Counted from the first letter of the stretch, positions 1-7,673 are shown. The stretch is 8,387 nt of DNA from Betaproteobacteria bacterium (GCA_029865405.1 JAOUGZ010000092.1:1-8387); one strand, 5' to 3'. Notes: generated from the sequence alone by a model not told the origin. Numbers and translations are program-made.

Positions 1-1237
<1,237 letters not shown>

Positions 1238-1257
1238 TGCTGCGTCCACGGTAAACG

Positions 1258-1283
1258 AAAAAAAGCGCCCCGCGACGGGGCGC
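1258..1283 (-). terminator. Rho-independent terminator downstream of the YqgE-like gene
   Basis: Read on the minus strand, a perfect 8-bp GC-rich stem (GCGCCCCG / CGGGGCGC, positions 1283-1276 and 1272-1265) with a 3-nt loop is followed directly by seven T residues (1264-1258). This is a textbook intrinsic terminator. It lies 45 nt past the YqgE-like stop codon and ends the two-gene unit 1328-2245. There is no T run on the plus-strand side, so it works in one direction. It ends only 20 nt before the start of the molybdopterin-subunit gene. Confidence 0.9.
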
Positions 1284-1327
1284 TCGGACTTCCGGAGTGC
1301 GGAGTTTACCGCGGGTGGGGTGGGGTG

Positions 1328-1915
1328 CTACGCCTCGACCATCCCCTCGCCCGGCGCCAGGCGCTTGCCCAGGCGCTTGATCAGCGTCTCCCACATCGTG
1401 GCGGTGTCGTGCTCGAAAACCAGGGCCGCATCGGGATCGGCGGTGTACCAGAACCCCTTCTCGAGCTCGGCGGCGAGCTCGCCCGGCTGCCAGCCGACGA
1501 AGCCGGCAAAGTAGCGCGCGTCGTTCGGCGTCTGCTCGATGATGCGGTCCACGATCTCCGCCTGCACGGTCACGAAGAGCTCGCCGAAAAGGCGCACCGA
1601 CGTGCCGCCGGGGTTGCGCGGCACCACGGCAAAGATGGCGTTGATGCGCTCCGGGCCGCCGAAGAAGACCGGATCGGCGACCTTGGCGGACGGTGCGTGC
1701 TCGGGAAAGAGCGTGGCGAGCTTCACCTCGGTGGCGCGGTTGAGGATGAAGCCGATGTGCTGGCCGCCCATCGGCACGACCAGTACGGCCGTGTGGTGGT
1801 ACGGGCCCTTGAGGTCGGGCGAAGCCACGAGGAGCAGCGGCTGGCCCAGATCCTGCGCCTTGGAGACGCTGGCCCCGAGAACCAGGGCGATCGCAACGAG
1901 CGCGTGCTTGAGCAT
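1328..1915 (-). CDS. YqgE/AlgH (UPF0301) domain protein with apparent signal peptide
   Basis: This 195-residue protein has the YqgE/AlgH fold signature: LLLVASPDLKGPYHHTAVLVV at about 27-47, IGFILNRAT at 54-62, FFGGPER at 84-90, and FAGFVGWQPGELAAELEKG at about 136-154. The biochemical role of the family is not settled; AlgH has been linked to alginate regulation in Pseudomonas. Most members are cytoplasmic and start almost directly at the LLVA segment. Here about 20 residues precede it, with a short basic start (MLKH), a hydrophobic stretch (ALVAIALVLGASV) and SKA before QD, which looks like a Sec signal peptide with cleavage after A20. The start is supported by a GAGGAG Shine-Dalgarno (1921-1926) that overlaps the end of the upstream gene; the two genes are 9 nt apart and so probably co-transcribed. 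A strong terminator follows. Family assignment is firm; export is inferred from sequence. Confidence 0.88.
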   Translation of the reverse strand: MLKHALVAIALVLGASVSKAQDLGQPLLLVASPDLKGPYHHTAVLVVPMGGQHIGFILNRATEVKLATLFPEHAPSAKVADPVFFGGPERINAIFAVVPRNPGGTSVRLFGELFVTVQAEIVDRIIEQTPNDARYFAGFVGWQPGELAAELEKGFWYTADPDAALVFEHDTATMWETLIKRLGKRLAPGEGMVEA

Positions 1916-1924
1916 GGGCCCTCC

Positions 1925-2245
1925 TCAGTGCAGGACGCTGGCGAAGGTGCGGCCGCGCAGCAGCGCGATCGCGTCCGGCTGCTCGTCCACGAGCTCGAGC
2001 AGCGCCTGCGAGATGTCCTCGATGAGCGTCACGGCCTGCTCGCGGTCCAGCGGCTGGTGCAGAACGACGTCGGCGATGCAGAGATCGTTCTGCAGATCGA
2101 GGACGACCCGCTCGCGGGTCACGCTCGCGCCGGGCTGCACGGAGAAGCCGTGCAGCGCGGGACAGCGCCGGAATACCGCTTCCAGGCGTGCGGCCAGGTC
2201 GGACTCCAGCCGGATGAACTCGGTACTGTGCTGTAGCGCGTTCAT
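1925..2245 (-). CDS. Conserved-looking 106-residue hypothetical protein, first gene of the YqgE-like unit
   Basis: I do not recognise the family. The protein is 106 residues, acidic and leucine-rich, with no signal peptide or membrane segment. It looks like a small alpha/beta protein: a helical start (about 8-27), a strand region with VVLDLQNDLCIADVVL near 47-62, and a helical C-terminal half (about 70-98). It has two cysteines (28 and 56) and no obvious metal or catalytic motif. Evidence that it is a real gene: an excellent Shine-Dalgarno AGGAGGT (2251-2257) 5 nt before the ATG, and a stop only 9 nt before the YqgE-like start, whose ribosome binding site sits on its end. It probably shares a promoter somewhere in 2246-2406 with that gene; I could not identify a convincing one. 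Confidence 0.8.
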   Translation of the reverse strand: MNALQHSTEFIRLESDLAARLEAVFRRCPALHGFSVQPGASVTRERVVLDLQNDLCIADVVLHQPLDREQAVTLIEDISQALLELVDEQPDAIALLRGRTFASVLH

Positions 2246-2406
2246 GGGACACCTCCTGCGCCGTCAGCATCGCGCGCCGGGCGCCGCAGAGCGAGGAAGG
2301 AGTCCCGCTCGCAACAGTGTCTGACGCTCGATTGCGACGAACGGAGGGCGCTGCCGGACGGGCGGCCGATGCGCACGGCGACACCTTTGCCTCTCATGGC
2401 CCCACC

Positions 2407-2547
2407 CTAAACCTGAGTGGGTGCGCCGGCTGTGCGTTCAGGCACCGGGCGCAGCGGTTCGGCAGGCGTCAGCGATTGTTCAACGATTCTTCGGACCAAT
2501 TCGATTCGACGGGCAAACGAGTGTCGGGCATTCTCGTGGCGGTTCAT
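2407..2547 (-). pseudogene. IS481-family transposase N-terminal fragment
   Basis: The ATG at 2547 starts a 46-codon frame whose first 30 residues (MNRHENARHSFARRIELV onward to LTPAE) match the pattern of IS481-family transposase N-termini: MNxHxNAR, a hydrophobic residue, xRRxE, then the first helix of the helix-turn-helix. In an intact transposase this would continue as AAxxxGVxxRTxRKW and then an rve integrase domain of some 250 residues. Here the AA/GV part is disturbed, probably by a small deletion and frameshift. A trace, VPERTA, survives at residues 35-40 before unrelated sequence and a TAG stop. No integrase domain follows. It cannot be functional as a transposase. Confidence 0.6.
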
Positions 2548-2641
2548 TCGGCTGAGCGCCTGCGAGCAAGGGATCGGGTAGTAGCTCGCAGTCTCGCAAA
2601 CCCGGTCCGAATGAACAGAAACAACCTGTTGGGCCATTACA
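2407..2641 (-). mobile_element. Truncated IS481-family insertion sequence, left end only
   Basis: On the minus strand the element appears to begin with TGT at 2641 and to reach an IS481-like transposase start 94 nt further on. That leader resembles what I recall of the IS481 left end: TGT at the tip, AGGTTGT (2627-2621), and a TTCATTCGGACCGG block (2615-2602, where IS481 has TTCATCCGAACCGG). The six bases just outside the tip (GCTGGC, 2647-2642 on the minus strand) resemble the CTAG-centred target this family favours, with one change. The body stops matching after about 2428, and no right end was found. This is therefore a dead fragment. The comparison with IS481 is from memory and was not aligned by computer. 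Confidence 0.6.
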
Positions 2642-2770
2642 GCCAGCGCTCGAGGGACGAGCACGCGACGTCGGCACAGTGGCGCGGCGCGCGGCGCCGC
2701 GGGCAGATGCGCGCTGCGCCCGTCGCGACTACACTGGCGGGCAGCGCTGGAAGCGTGCCCGCGCAAGCCC

Positions 2771-4816
2771 ATGGCCGACGAACCGACGGAAATCTACGGC
2801 GCGTTGTTCGAGACCGCGCCCGACGCGATCCTGGTGATCGAGCGCGACGGCCGCATCGTGCTCGCGAACGCGCAGGCCGAGCGCCAGTTCGGCGTGCCGC
2901 GCGCGCAGCTGATCGGCCAGGCAATCGAGATGCTGGTGCCGCCGAGGTTCCGCAGCGCCCACCTTGCGCACCGCGAGGCCTATGTGCGCGCGCCGGCGAC
3001 GCGCCACATGGGCGCGGGACCGGGCCTCTACGCCCTGCGCCACGACGGCACGGAATTCCCGGTCGAGATCGCCCTTGGCCCGCTGCGCGCCGGTGGTCGA
3101 GACCTGTATGCGGCGTCGGTGCGCGACGTATCCGACCTCAAGCGCACGCGCGAGGCCGTGCTGCGCGGTCGCTACAACTCTTACGTGGCGCAATTCGGCC
3201 TGCGCGCGCTCGCCGAGCCCGACGTCGCGACCCTGATTCACGCGGCCTGCCCACTGGTGGCCGAGGCCATGCAGCTCGACGCGGTGGTCGCGTTCCGCCT
3301 GACGCCGGACCGGCGCGAGCTGCACTGCGTCGCCAGCCATGGCGTCGACGAGGCGGCAGCGGCGCGCATGCGCGCGCCCAACGACCCGAGCTTCCTGCCC
3401 GGCTACCTGGTCGCGGCGCGCGTCCCCGTCATCGTCCCGGACACTGCGGCCGAGGCGCGCTTTGGCATCATCGAGGTGGTGCGCGAGCTCGGGCTGCGCA
3501 GCGCGCTGTGCGTGCCGCTGTTTGGCCGTGGCGAGGTGATCGGGGGCCTCACGGCGCGCACGTTCGCGCCGCGCGAATGGACCGAGGACGACGTGCATTT
3601 CATGCAGGCGGTGGCCAACATCGTGGCCACGGCGATCGAGCGTGCCGCCACCGAGGAGGCGCTGCTGCACGCGCAGCGCCTGGAGGCACTCGGCCAGCTC
3701 ACCGGCGGCGTGGCGCACGATTTCAACAACCTGCTGATGGTGATCACCGGCAACCTGCAGATGCTGGAGGACATGACGGCGGAGCGGCCGCAGGCGCTGG
3801 CGCTGGCACGCCAGGCGGCGGGCGCGGCCGAGCGCGGCGCGCTGGTGACGCGCAAGCTGCTCGCGTTCGCGCGCAAGCAGCCGCTGCACCCGCGGCCGCT
3901 CGACCTCAATCACCTGATCCTAGAGTTCCGCGACCTCACCCGGCGCACGCTGGGCGAAAACATTGCGGTGCACGACGACCTCGATCCCTCCCTGCCCCCG
4001 CTGGTCGCCGACGCCGGCCAGCTCGAGACTGCGCTGCTCAACCTCGCGGTGAATGCGCGCGACGCGATGCCCGCCGGGGGCATCCTGACGCTGCAGTCGG
4101 GGCGCATGCACATCGCGCCCGGCCAGCGTCCAGCCGTCCCCGACCTCGATCCCGGCGAGTACGCAGTGGTATCGGTCAGCGACACCGGCACCGGCATGCC
4201 GCCGGAGGTGGCGGCGCGCGCCATCGAGCCGTTCTTCACCACGAAGGAGGTCGGCAAGGGCAGCGGCCTCGGGCTGTCGATGGTGTATGGCTTCGCGAGG
4301 CAGTCGGGCGGCAGCGTGCAATTGCAGAGCGAAGTCGGCAAGGGAACGTCGGTGCGCTTGTACCTGCCGCTGCCCGCGGACGCGGCCCCGGTTGACGCCG
4401 CCCGCAGCAGCGGCGCCACGCCGCTCGGCAGCGAGGCCGTGCTGGTGGTCGAAGACGATGTCTCAGTGCGCGCGATTGCGGTCGGCTTCCTCACGCGCCT
4501 GGGTTACCGCGTCCACCAAGCCGCGGATGCGGAGAGCGCGCTGCAGATCCTGCGCGGCAGGCCGGAAATCGATCTGCTGTTCACCGATCTGGCGTTGCCG
4601 GGCGTCAATGGCGCCGTGCTGGCGCAGCAGGCGCGCGCGCTGCGGCCCGACCTCGGCGTGCTCTACACCACGGGTTACGCCTCGGGGAGCATTCTCGAGC
4701 ACCTGCCCAAGCCGGAGCGCGACGCCGTGCTGCCCAAGCCCTACCGCCGCGAGGAGCTGGCATTCGTGGTGCGCAGGGCGCTCGCCACGCGCGCGCGGCG
4801 AGCCGCGGCCGACTGA
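2771..4816 (+). CDS. Soluble hybrid histidine kinase (PAS-GAF-HisKA-HATPase-REC)
   Basis: This 681-residue protein has no membrane segment or signal peptide, so it should sense a cytoplasmic cue. In order: a PAS domain (about 8-125, ending DVSDLKRTRE), a GAF domain (about 140-292), HisKA with the phospho-acceptor His316 in VAHDFNNLL, and a complete HATPase domain with N-box LNLAVNARDAMP (423-434), G1 DTGTGM (471-476), F-box EPFFTTK (486-492) and G2 GKGSGLGLSM (495-504). A C-terminal receiver follows, with acidic pocket EDD (561-563), phospho-acceptor Asp606 in FTDLALPG, Thr633/634 and Lys656. All key residues are present. Ligands are unknown; I see no haem or flavin signature that I would trust. 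The start fits the PAS boundary, but the Shine-Dalgarno is weak (GGAAG, about 15 nt upstream). It stands alone on the plus strand and meets the five-gene unit tail to tail, 33 nt apart. No partner regulator is adjacent on its own strand. Confidence 0.94.
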   Translation: MADEPTEIYGALFETAPDAILVIERDGRIVLANAQAERQFGVPRAQLIGQAIEMLVPPRFRSAHLAHREAYVRAPATRHMGAGPGLYALRHDGTEFPVEIALGPLRAGGRDLYAASVRDVSDLKRTREAVLRGRYNSYVAQFGLRALAEPDVATLIHAACPLVAEAMQLDAVVAFRLTPDRRELHCVASHGVDEAAAARMRAPNDPSFLPGYLVAARVPVIVPDTAAEARFGIIEVVRELGLRSALCVPLFGRGEVIGGLTARTFAPREWTEDDVHFMQAVANIVATAIERAATEEALLHAQRLEALGQLTGGVAHDFNNLLMVITGNLQMLEDMTAERPQALALARQAAGAAERGALVTRKLLAFARKQPLHPRPLDLNHLILEFRDLTRRTLGENIAVHDDLDPSLPPLVADAGQLETALLNLAVNARDAMPAGGILTLQSGRMHIAPGQRPAVPDLDPGEYAVVSVSDTGTGMPPEVAARAIEPFFTTKEVGKGSGLGLSMVYGFARQSGGSVQLQSEVGKGTSVRLYLPLPADAAPVDAARSSGATPLGSEAVLVVEDDVSVRAIAVGFLTRLGYRVHQAADAESALQILRGRPEIDLLFTDLALPGVNGAVLAQQARALRPDLGVLYTTGYASGSILEHLPKPERDAVLPKPYRREELAFVVRRALATRARRAAAD

Positions 4817-4830
4817 GGCCGCCGCACATT

Positions 4831-4846
4831 GGCGCTTTGCAGCGCC
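4831..4846. terminator. Hairpin between convergent genes, possible weak bidirectional terminator
   Basis: A perfect 6-bp stem GGCGCT/AGCGCC with loop TTGC lies between the hybrid kinase stop (4816) and the propeller stop (4850). Its position between two convergent stop codons suits a shared terminator, but neither side has a proper T run, so it is at best weak or needs Rho. Confidence 0.4.
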
Positions 4847-4849
4847 GTC

Positions 4850-5242
4850 CTACTTGACGCCGCGGACGCGGGCCAAGCCGCCAAAGCCGCCCACCCAGAT
4901 GTCCTGCGCCGTGCTCGCCATGGCGAATACGGCGTTGCTGAACAGGCCTTCCCTGGTGGTCATCACCTCGAACTTGCCCGACCTGACGCGCGCCAAGCCG
5001 CCGTCGGTGCCGACCCACAGCCGGTCTGCCGCGTCCCGGTGCAGCATGAAGACGTGCTCCCCCGGGAGCCCATCGGCGCGCAAGTAGTGGCGCCATTGCG
5101 AGCCGTCGAACCGCGACAAGCGGCTGCCCAGCGTGCCCGCCCACACGGCACCCGCGCGGTCCACCGCCATCGCCACTGTGAAGTCCGGGTTTCCGGCCGA
5201 CCCCTGCCCTGGGTTAGCGCCGCCAGCGTAGCCGGCTTTCAT
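4850..5242 (-). CDS. Short beta-propeller (Reg_prop-like) protein, possibly truncated
   Basis: The 130 residues contain about three blades of the kind found in two-component-regulator propellers: VDRAGAVWAGTLGSRLSRFDG (27-47), then HRDAADRLWVGTDGGLARV (68-86), then STAQDIWVGGFGGLARV (110-126), with DGLP and EGLF turns between them. In known proteins a dozen or more such units form one or two complete propellers in a periplasmic sensor, often followed by a transmembrane kinase or cyclase. Three blades cannot close a propeller, so this is either a piece that oligomerises or the remains of a longer gene. The first 20 residues (glycine- and alanine-rich) do not look like a signal peptide, unlike the two genes before it. 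Its likely ribosome binding site (AGGGGG) sits in the stem of a hairpin. It is the last gene of the unit, 25 nt after the cytochrome stop, and its start may be miscalled. Confidence 0.72.
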   Translation of the reverse strand: MKAGYAGGANPGQGSAGNPDFTVAMAVDRAGAVWAGTLGSRLSRFDGSQWRHYLRADGLPGEHVFMLHRDAADRLWVGTDGGLARVRSGKFEVMTTREGLFSNAVFAMASTAQDIWVGGFGGLARVRGVK

Positions 5243-5271
5243 GGCAGCCCCCTGCGCGCGGGGGCCTTCAT
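5239..5271 (-). promoter_or_regulatory. Ten-codon bridging mini-ORF and hairpin between cytochrome and propeller genes
   Basis: The cytochrome stop sits in an ATGA whose ATG (5271-5269) opens a ten-codon frame, MKAPARRGLP. That frame's own TGA (5241-5239) overlaps the ATG of the propeller gene (5242-5240). Inside it lies a GC-rich hairpin (stem GCCCCC/GGGGGC, 5265-5260 and 5252-5247, 7-nt loop) that buries the G-rich stretch serving as ribosome binding site for the propeller. Ribosomes finishing the cytochrome could re-start here, melt the hairpin and hand on to the propeller start. The alternative is a frameshifted former N-terminus of the propeller gene. The overlaps and hairpin are seen directly; the coupling is inferred. 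Confidence 0.4.
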
Positions 5272-5579
5272 CGCGCCAGGGTGCGGCTGTAGGCGATGAC
5301 GTCCAGGATTTCCGCGTCGGTGAGCAGGCCGCGGAATCCTGGCTTGGTGCCGCGACCCATGCGCAGCACCTGCAGCAGCACGGTGTCGGGCTGCAGCAGC
5401 CCCTCGCGCCGAGCCAGGTTCGGCGTGCCCGGCCAAGTGCTGGTGCCGGAGGCGCCGTGGCAGCCCGCGCAATGGCGCTGGTAGAGATCGGCGCCGCGCA
5501 CGATGTCCGCGGCGCCTGCCGTGCCGCTGGCGGCCAAGATGGCGGCGGCTGCGAGCGTCACTGCCAGGTTCTGCCTCAT
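5268..5579 (-). CDS. Exported small c-type cytochrome (single haem)
   Basis: This 103-residue precursor has a clear signal peptide (MRQNLAVTLAAAAILAASG, likely cut after AGA at about residue 23), leaving a mature protein of about 80 residues. A single haem c motif CAGCH occurs at 37-41 (Cys37 and Cys40 bind haem covalently, His41 is the proximal iron ligand), and Met74 in VLRMGRG is the likely sixth ligand. The C-terminal helix LTDAEILDVIAYSRTL is typical of class I cytochromes. It should carry single electrons in the periplasm; the donor and acceptor are unknown. The start is secure: GGGAGG (5593-5588) lies 8 nt before the ATG, and the ATG overlaps the Sel1 gene's TGA as ATGA, implying translational coupling. 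Being in one operon with a sensor kinase and regulator suggests a signalling or stress role rather than a core respiratory one, but that is inference. Confidence 0.92.
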   Translation of the reverse strand: MRQNLAVTLAAAAILAASGTAGAADIVRGADLYQRHCAGCHGASGTSTWPGTPNLARREGLLQPDTVLLQVLRMGRGTKPGFRGLLTDAEILDVIAYSRTLAR

Positions 5580-6238
5580 CGTTTCTTCCTCCCTTTCTCG
5601 GGCGCGCTCTTGCTGCGGATGGCTGCCGCGCGCGACGCGTACTGCTCCGCCTGCGCGGCATCCGGAGAAATGCCGAAGCCGCCCGTGCGGTACGCGCTGG
5701 CGAGCGCGTCGAGCGCGGGCAAGTGCTCGAGCGCCGCGGCCTTGCGCAGCCATTGCGCCGCGCGGTCCTTGTCCAGGCCCGGCGGCAGGCCGCCCTTTTC
5801 CGCACCCAGATAGGCGCTCGCCAGCGCGATCACTGCCGGGCCGTGCTGCCTTTCGGCCGCGCGCAGGAACCAGGAGTAGGCCTGCGCCGCGTCCCTGCCC
5901 ACGCCCTCGCCGGAGAGAAACATGGTGCCCACGCCATATTCGCCGCCGGCGTCTCCCTGCTGTGCTGCCTTGCGGTACCAAGTGAGCGCTTCGTCGTTGA
6001 GCTCGGCCTGGTCGAGAATGCTGCCGAGCAGCACCTGGGAAGGCGCGTGGCCGGCTTCGGCTGCGCCGCGCAGCGCGGCCATCGCGCCGACGATGTCGCC
6101 GCGCCGGAAGGCCTCCTCGCCGCGGCGGTGGTCGTCCTCCGGGGCAGCCGCGACGGCGGTCGACAGCGCCGCCGCCAGGCACAAGCCCGCGGCTCGCCGT
6201 GCGGCCCCGGTCAAGGCGTTCTTCCGACATGCCATCAT
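5576..6238 (-). CDS. Exported Sel1-like repeat (SLR) protein
   Basis: This is a 220-residue protein with a signal peptide (basic MMACRKNALTGAARR, hydrophobic core to about residue 30, cleavage near AAA before PEDD). Sel1-type helical repeats follow from about residue 48 to 206. Recognisable units include ALTWYRKAAQQGDAGGEYGV (84-103), YSWFLRAAERQHGPAVIALA (121-140) and AAQWLRKAAALEHLPALDAL (160-179), with the loop FLSGEGVGRD (107-116). Sel1 repeats form a curved scaffold for protein-protein contacts; in bacterial envelopes such proteins often act as adaptors or signalling modulators. The C-terminus is a basic tail (KGRKKR). It starts 17 nt after the response-regulator stop, with a GAGAGGAG Shine-Dalgarno overlapping that stop; two tandem ATGs (6238 and 6235) make the exact start ambiguous by one codon. 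Its stop overlaps the cytochrome start. It may tether or present the cytochrome or the sensor, which is inference. Confidence 0.88.
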   Translation of the reverse strand: MMACRKNALTGAARRAAGLCLAAALSTAVAAAPEDDHRRGEEAFRRGDIVGAMAALRGAAEAGHAPSQVLLGSILDQAELNDEALTWYRKAAQQGDAGGEYGVGTMFLSGEGVGRDAAQAYSWFLRAAERQHGPAVIALASAYLGAEKGGLPPGLDKDRAAQWLRKAAALEHLPALDALASAYRTGGFGISPDAAQAEQYASRAAAIRSKSAPEKGRKKR

Positions 6239-6255
6239 CCTTGCCGCTACTCCTC

Positions 6256-7668
6256 TCAGACGTTACCCCCAGGGCTTGGCAATGCGGCAGCGGGCGCGGA
6301 TTCTGGTTCGATGCCCTCCAGCTTCCGGTAGAGGCTCGACAGCCCCATGCCCAGCTGCTGCGCGGCTGCCTTGCGATCGCCGTTGCACTCGCGCAGCGTG
6401 CGCAGGATGGTTTCCGTTTCCATTCGCCGCATCTGCTCGCGCAGCGAGCTTTGCGAAGCAATTCGCGTGCCGGATTCCGCCGCCGCAAGCTGCGTGCGCG
6501 CGACCTCGGGCGGCAGGTCCGCAGGGGTGATGGTGTCGCCGTCGGCGAGGATGGTGGCGCGGTTGATGACGTTGTCGAGCTCGCGCACGTTGCCGGGCCA
6601 GTCATAGGCGACGAGCAGTTCTTCGGCGACGGGATCGATGTCCAGCTTGCGCGGCGCGCCGCCGCCGCGGCCGATGCGCGCGAGGATGAAGCGCACCAGC
6701 TCCGCGATGTCCTCGCGCCGCTCCCGCAGGGCGGGCACATGGATGCGGAACACGCTCAGCCGGTAGAACAGGTCCTCGCGGAACTTGCCGCTCGCCACCA
6801 TTGCCTGCGGGTCGCGATTGGTCGCGGCGATGATGCGCACGTCGACCTCGCGCACCGCTTCGCCGCCGATCGGCCGCACCCGCTTGTCCTCGACCACGTG
6901 CAGCAGCTTGGTCTGCATGGACAAGGGCAGCTCGCCGATCTCGTCCAGGAAGATGGTGCCGCGGTCGGCCTGCAAGAACAGGCCCTTGCGCGCCCGGTCC
7001 GCGCTGGTGAAGGCGCCCTTGGTGTGGCCGAAGAACTCGCTCTCGAGCAGGTTCTCGGGGATCGCGCCGCAGTTGACCGGGATGAAGGGCGCATCCTTGC
7101 GCGCCGAGAGCTCGTGGATCTGCCGAGCGACCACGCCCTTGCCGGTGCCGCTTTCGCCGGTGACCAGCACGGTACTGTCGGTGGGCGCGACCTTGGTCAC
7201 CATGCGCTCCAGTTCCTGCATGCTGCCCGCGCGGAAGCGGAACCATTGGTCGCGGCTGCCAAGCACCATGTTGCGCAGGGCCCGGTTCTCGTTCTTCAGG
7301 CCGCGCAGTGCCTCGATCTGCGACAGCCGGTGCAGGATCTCCTCGTTGCGGGCCGGCTTGACGATGTAGTCGGTCGCGCCGGCCTTGAGGGCCTCTATCG
7401 CGGTATCCACCGAAGCGAAGGCGGTGATCATGATGAAGAAGACGTCGCTGCCGCTCGCCTTGGTGCGGCGCAGGAGCTCGATGCCGCTCATGCCCGGCAG
7501 CTTGATGTCGCACAGCGCGACGTCGAACTCGCCCTTGGCGAGGCGCGCCGCGGCCTCCTCGGCGGAGGCCGCCGCCTCCACCTCGTAGCCGGCGCGCATC
7601 AGCATCAGCGTCAGCATCTGCCGGAGGGCAGGCTCGTCGTCGATCACCAGCACTTGCAGCGAGGGCAT
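6256..7668 (-). CDS. NtrC-family sigma-54-dependent response regulator (REC-AAA+-Fis HTH)
   Basis: This 470-residue protein has the full NtrC architecture. The receiver (1-125) has Asp10/Asp11, phospho-acceptor Asp54 in CDIKLPG, Thr82 and Lys104. The AAA+ ATPase (about 142-385) has Walker A GESGTGKG (171-178), a GAFTSA loop (218-223) where the consensus is GAFTGA, Walker B in TIFLDEIGELP (238-248), an AATNRD sensor region (281-286), and WPGNVREL (357-364). A Fis-type helix-turn-helix occupies about 415-452 (CNGDRKAAAQQLGMGLSSLYRKL). It should activate RNA polymerase carrying sigma-54 when phosphorylated. The frame is open well upstream to about 8175, but that part lies across the kinase gene; the receiver begins exactly at MPSLQVLVIDD, which fixes the start at 7668, with GAGGG about 11 nt upstream and 5 nt after the kinase stop. 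Its target promoter is not evident in the window. Confidence 0.95.
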   Translation of the reverse strand: MPSLQVLVIDDEPALRQMLTLMLMRAGYEVEAAASAEEAAARLAKGEFDVALCDIKLPGMSGIELLRRTKASGSDVFFIMITAFASVDTAIEALKAGATDYIVKPARNEEILHRLSQIEALRGLKNENRALRNMVLGSRDQWFRFRAGSMQELERMVTKVAPTDSTVLVTGESGTGKGVVARQIHELSARKDAPFIPVNCGAIPENLLESEFFGHTKGAFTSADRARKGLFLQADRGTIFLDEIGELPLSMQTKLLHVVEDKRVRPIGGEAVREVDVRIIAATNRDPQAMVASGKFREDLFYRLSVFRIHVPALRERREDIAELVRFILARIGRGGGAPRKLDIDPVAEELLVAYDWPGNVRELDNVINRATILADGDTITPADLPPEVARTQLAAAESGTRIASQSSLREQMRRMETETILRTLRECNGDRKAAAQQLGMGLSSLYRKLEGIEPESAPAAALPSPGGNV

Positions 7669-7673
7669 CGCCG

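Larger units (their letters stand above)
2246..2770. other. 525-nt intergenic region between divergent units, holding an IS relic
   Basis: This gap separates the minus-strand unit ending at 2245 from the plus-strand hybrid kinase starting at 2771, so it should carry both promoters. The middle (about 2407-2641) is an IS481-type relic, listed separately, and is less GC-rich than its surroundings. In 2246-2406 I see only the Shine-Dalgarno of the downstream gene and no clear -35/-10 pair. In 2642-2770 there is a TACACT at 2730-2735 that could serve as a -10 for the kinase, but no matching -35, so I do not call a promoter. No RNA gene or riboswitch was recognised. Confidence 0.6.

Noticed and set aside
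2242..2397. 51-codon minus-strand ORF (ATG 2397) whose stop overlaps the start of the 106-residue gene
   Set aside because: The ATGA overlap is attractive, but the peptide is Arg/Ser/Ala-rich with no recognisable feature and the upstream GGGTGGGG is a poor Shine-Dalgarno. Comparison with relatives could revive it.
2548..2772. Minus-strand frame of 121 codons starting at 2772 as a whole gene
   Set aside because: Only its last 46 codons resemble anything (the IS481 transposase start at 2547); the part before is the IS leader and unrelated flank read through by chance.
2729..3913. 394-codon antisense frame within the hybrid kinase, and similar long antisense frames at 6199-7698
   Set aside because: Compositional shadows of GC-rich genes, with no recognisable domain and no ribosome binding site.
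2317..4395. 692-codon plus-strand frame overlapping the hybrid kinase
   Set aside because: It is out of frame with the PAS-GAF-kinase protein and low in complexity (Arg/Ala/Gly); the kinase frame has every domain motif.
4817..6300. A sigma-54 promoter (TGGCAC-N5-TTGC type) as target of the regulator
   Set aside because: Reading both strands by eye I found no site with correctly spaced GG and GC elements in the short gaps here or in 2246-2770. A profile scan would be more sensitive.
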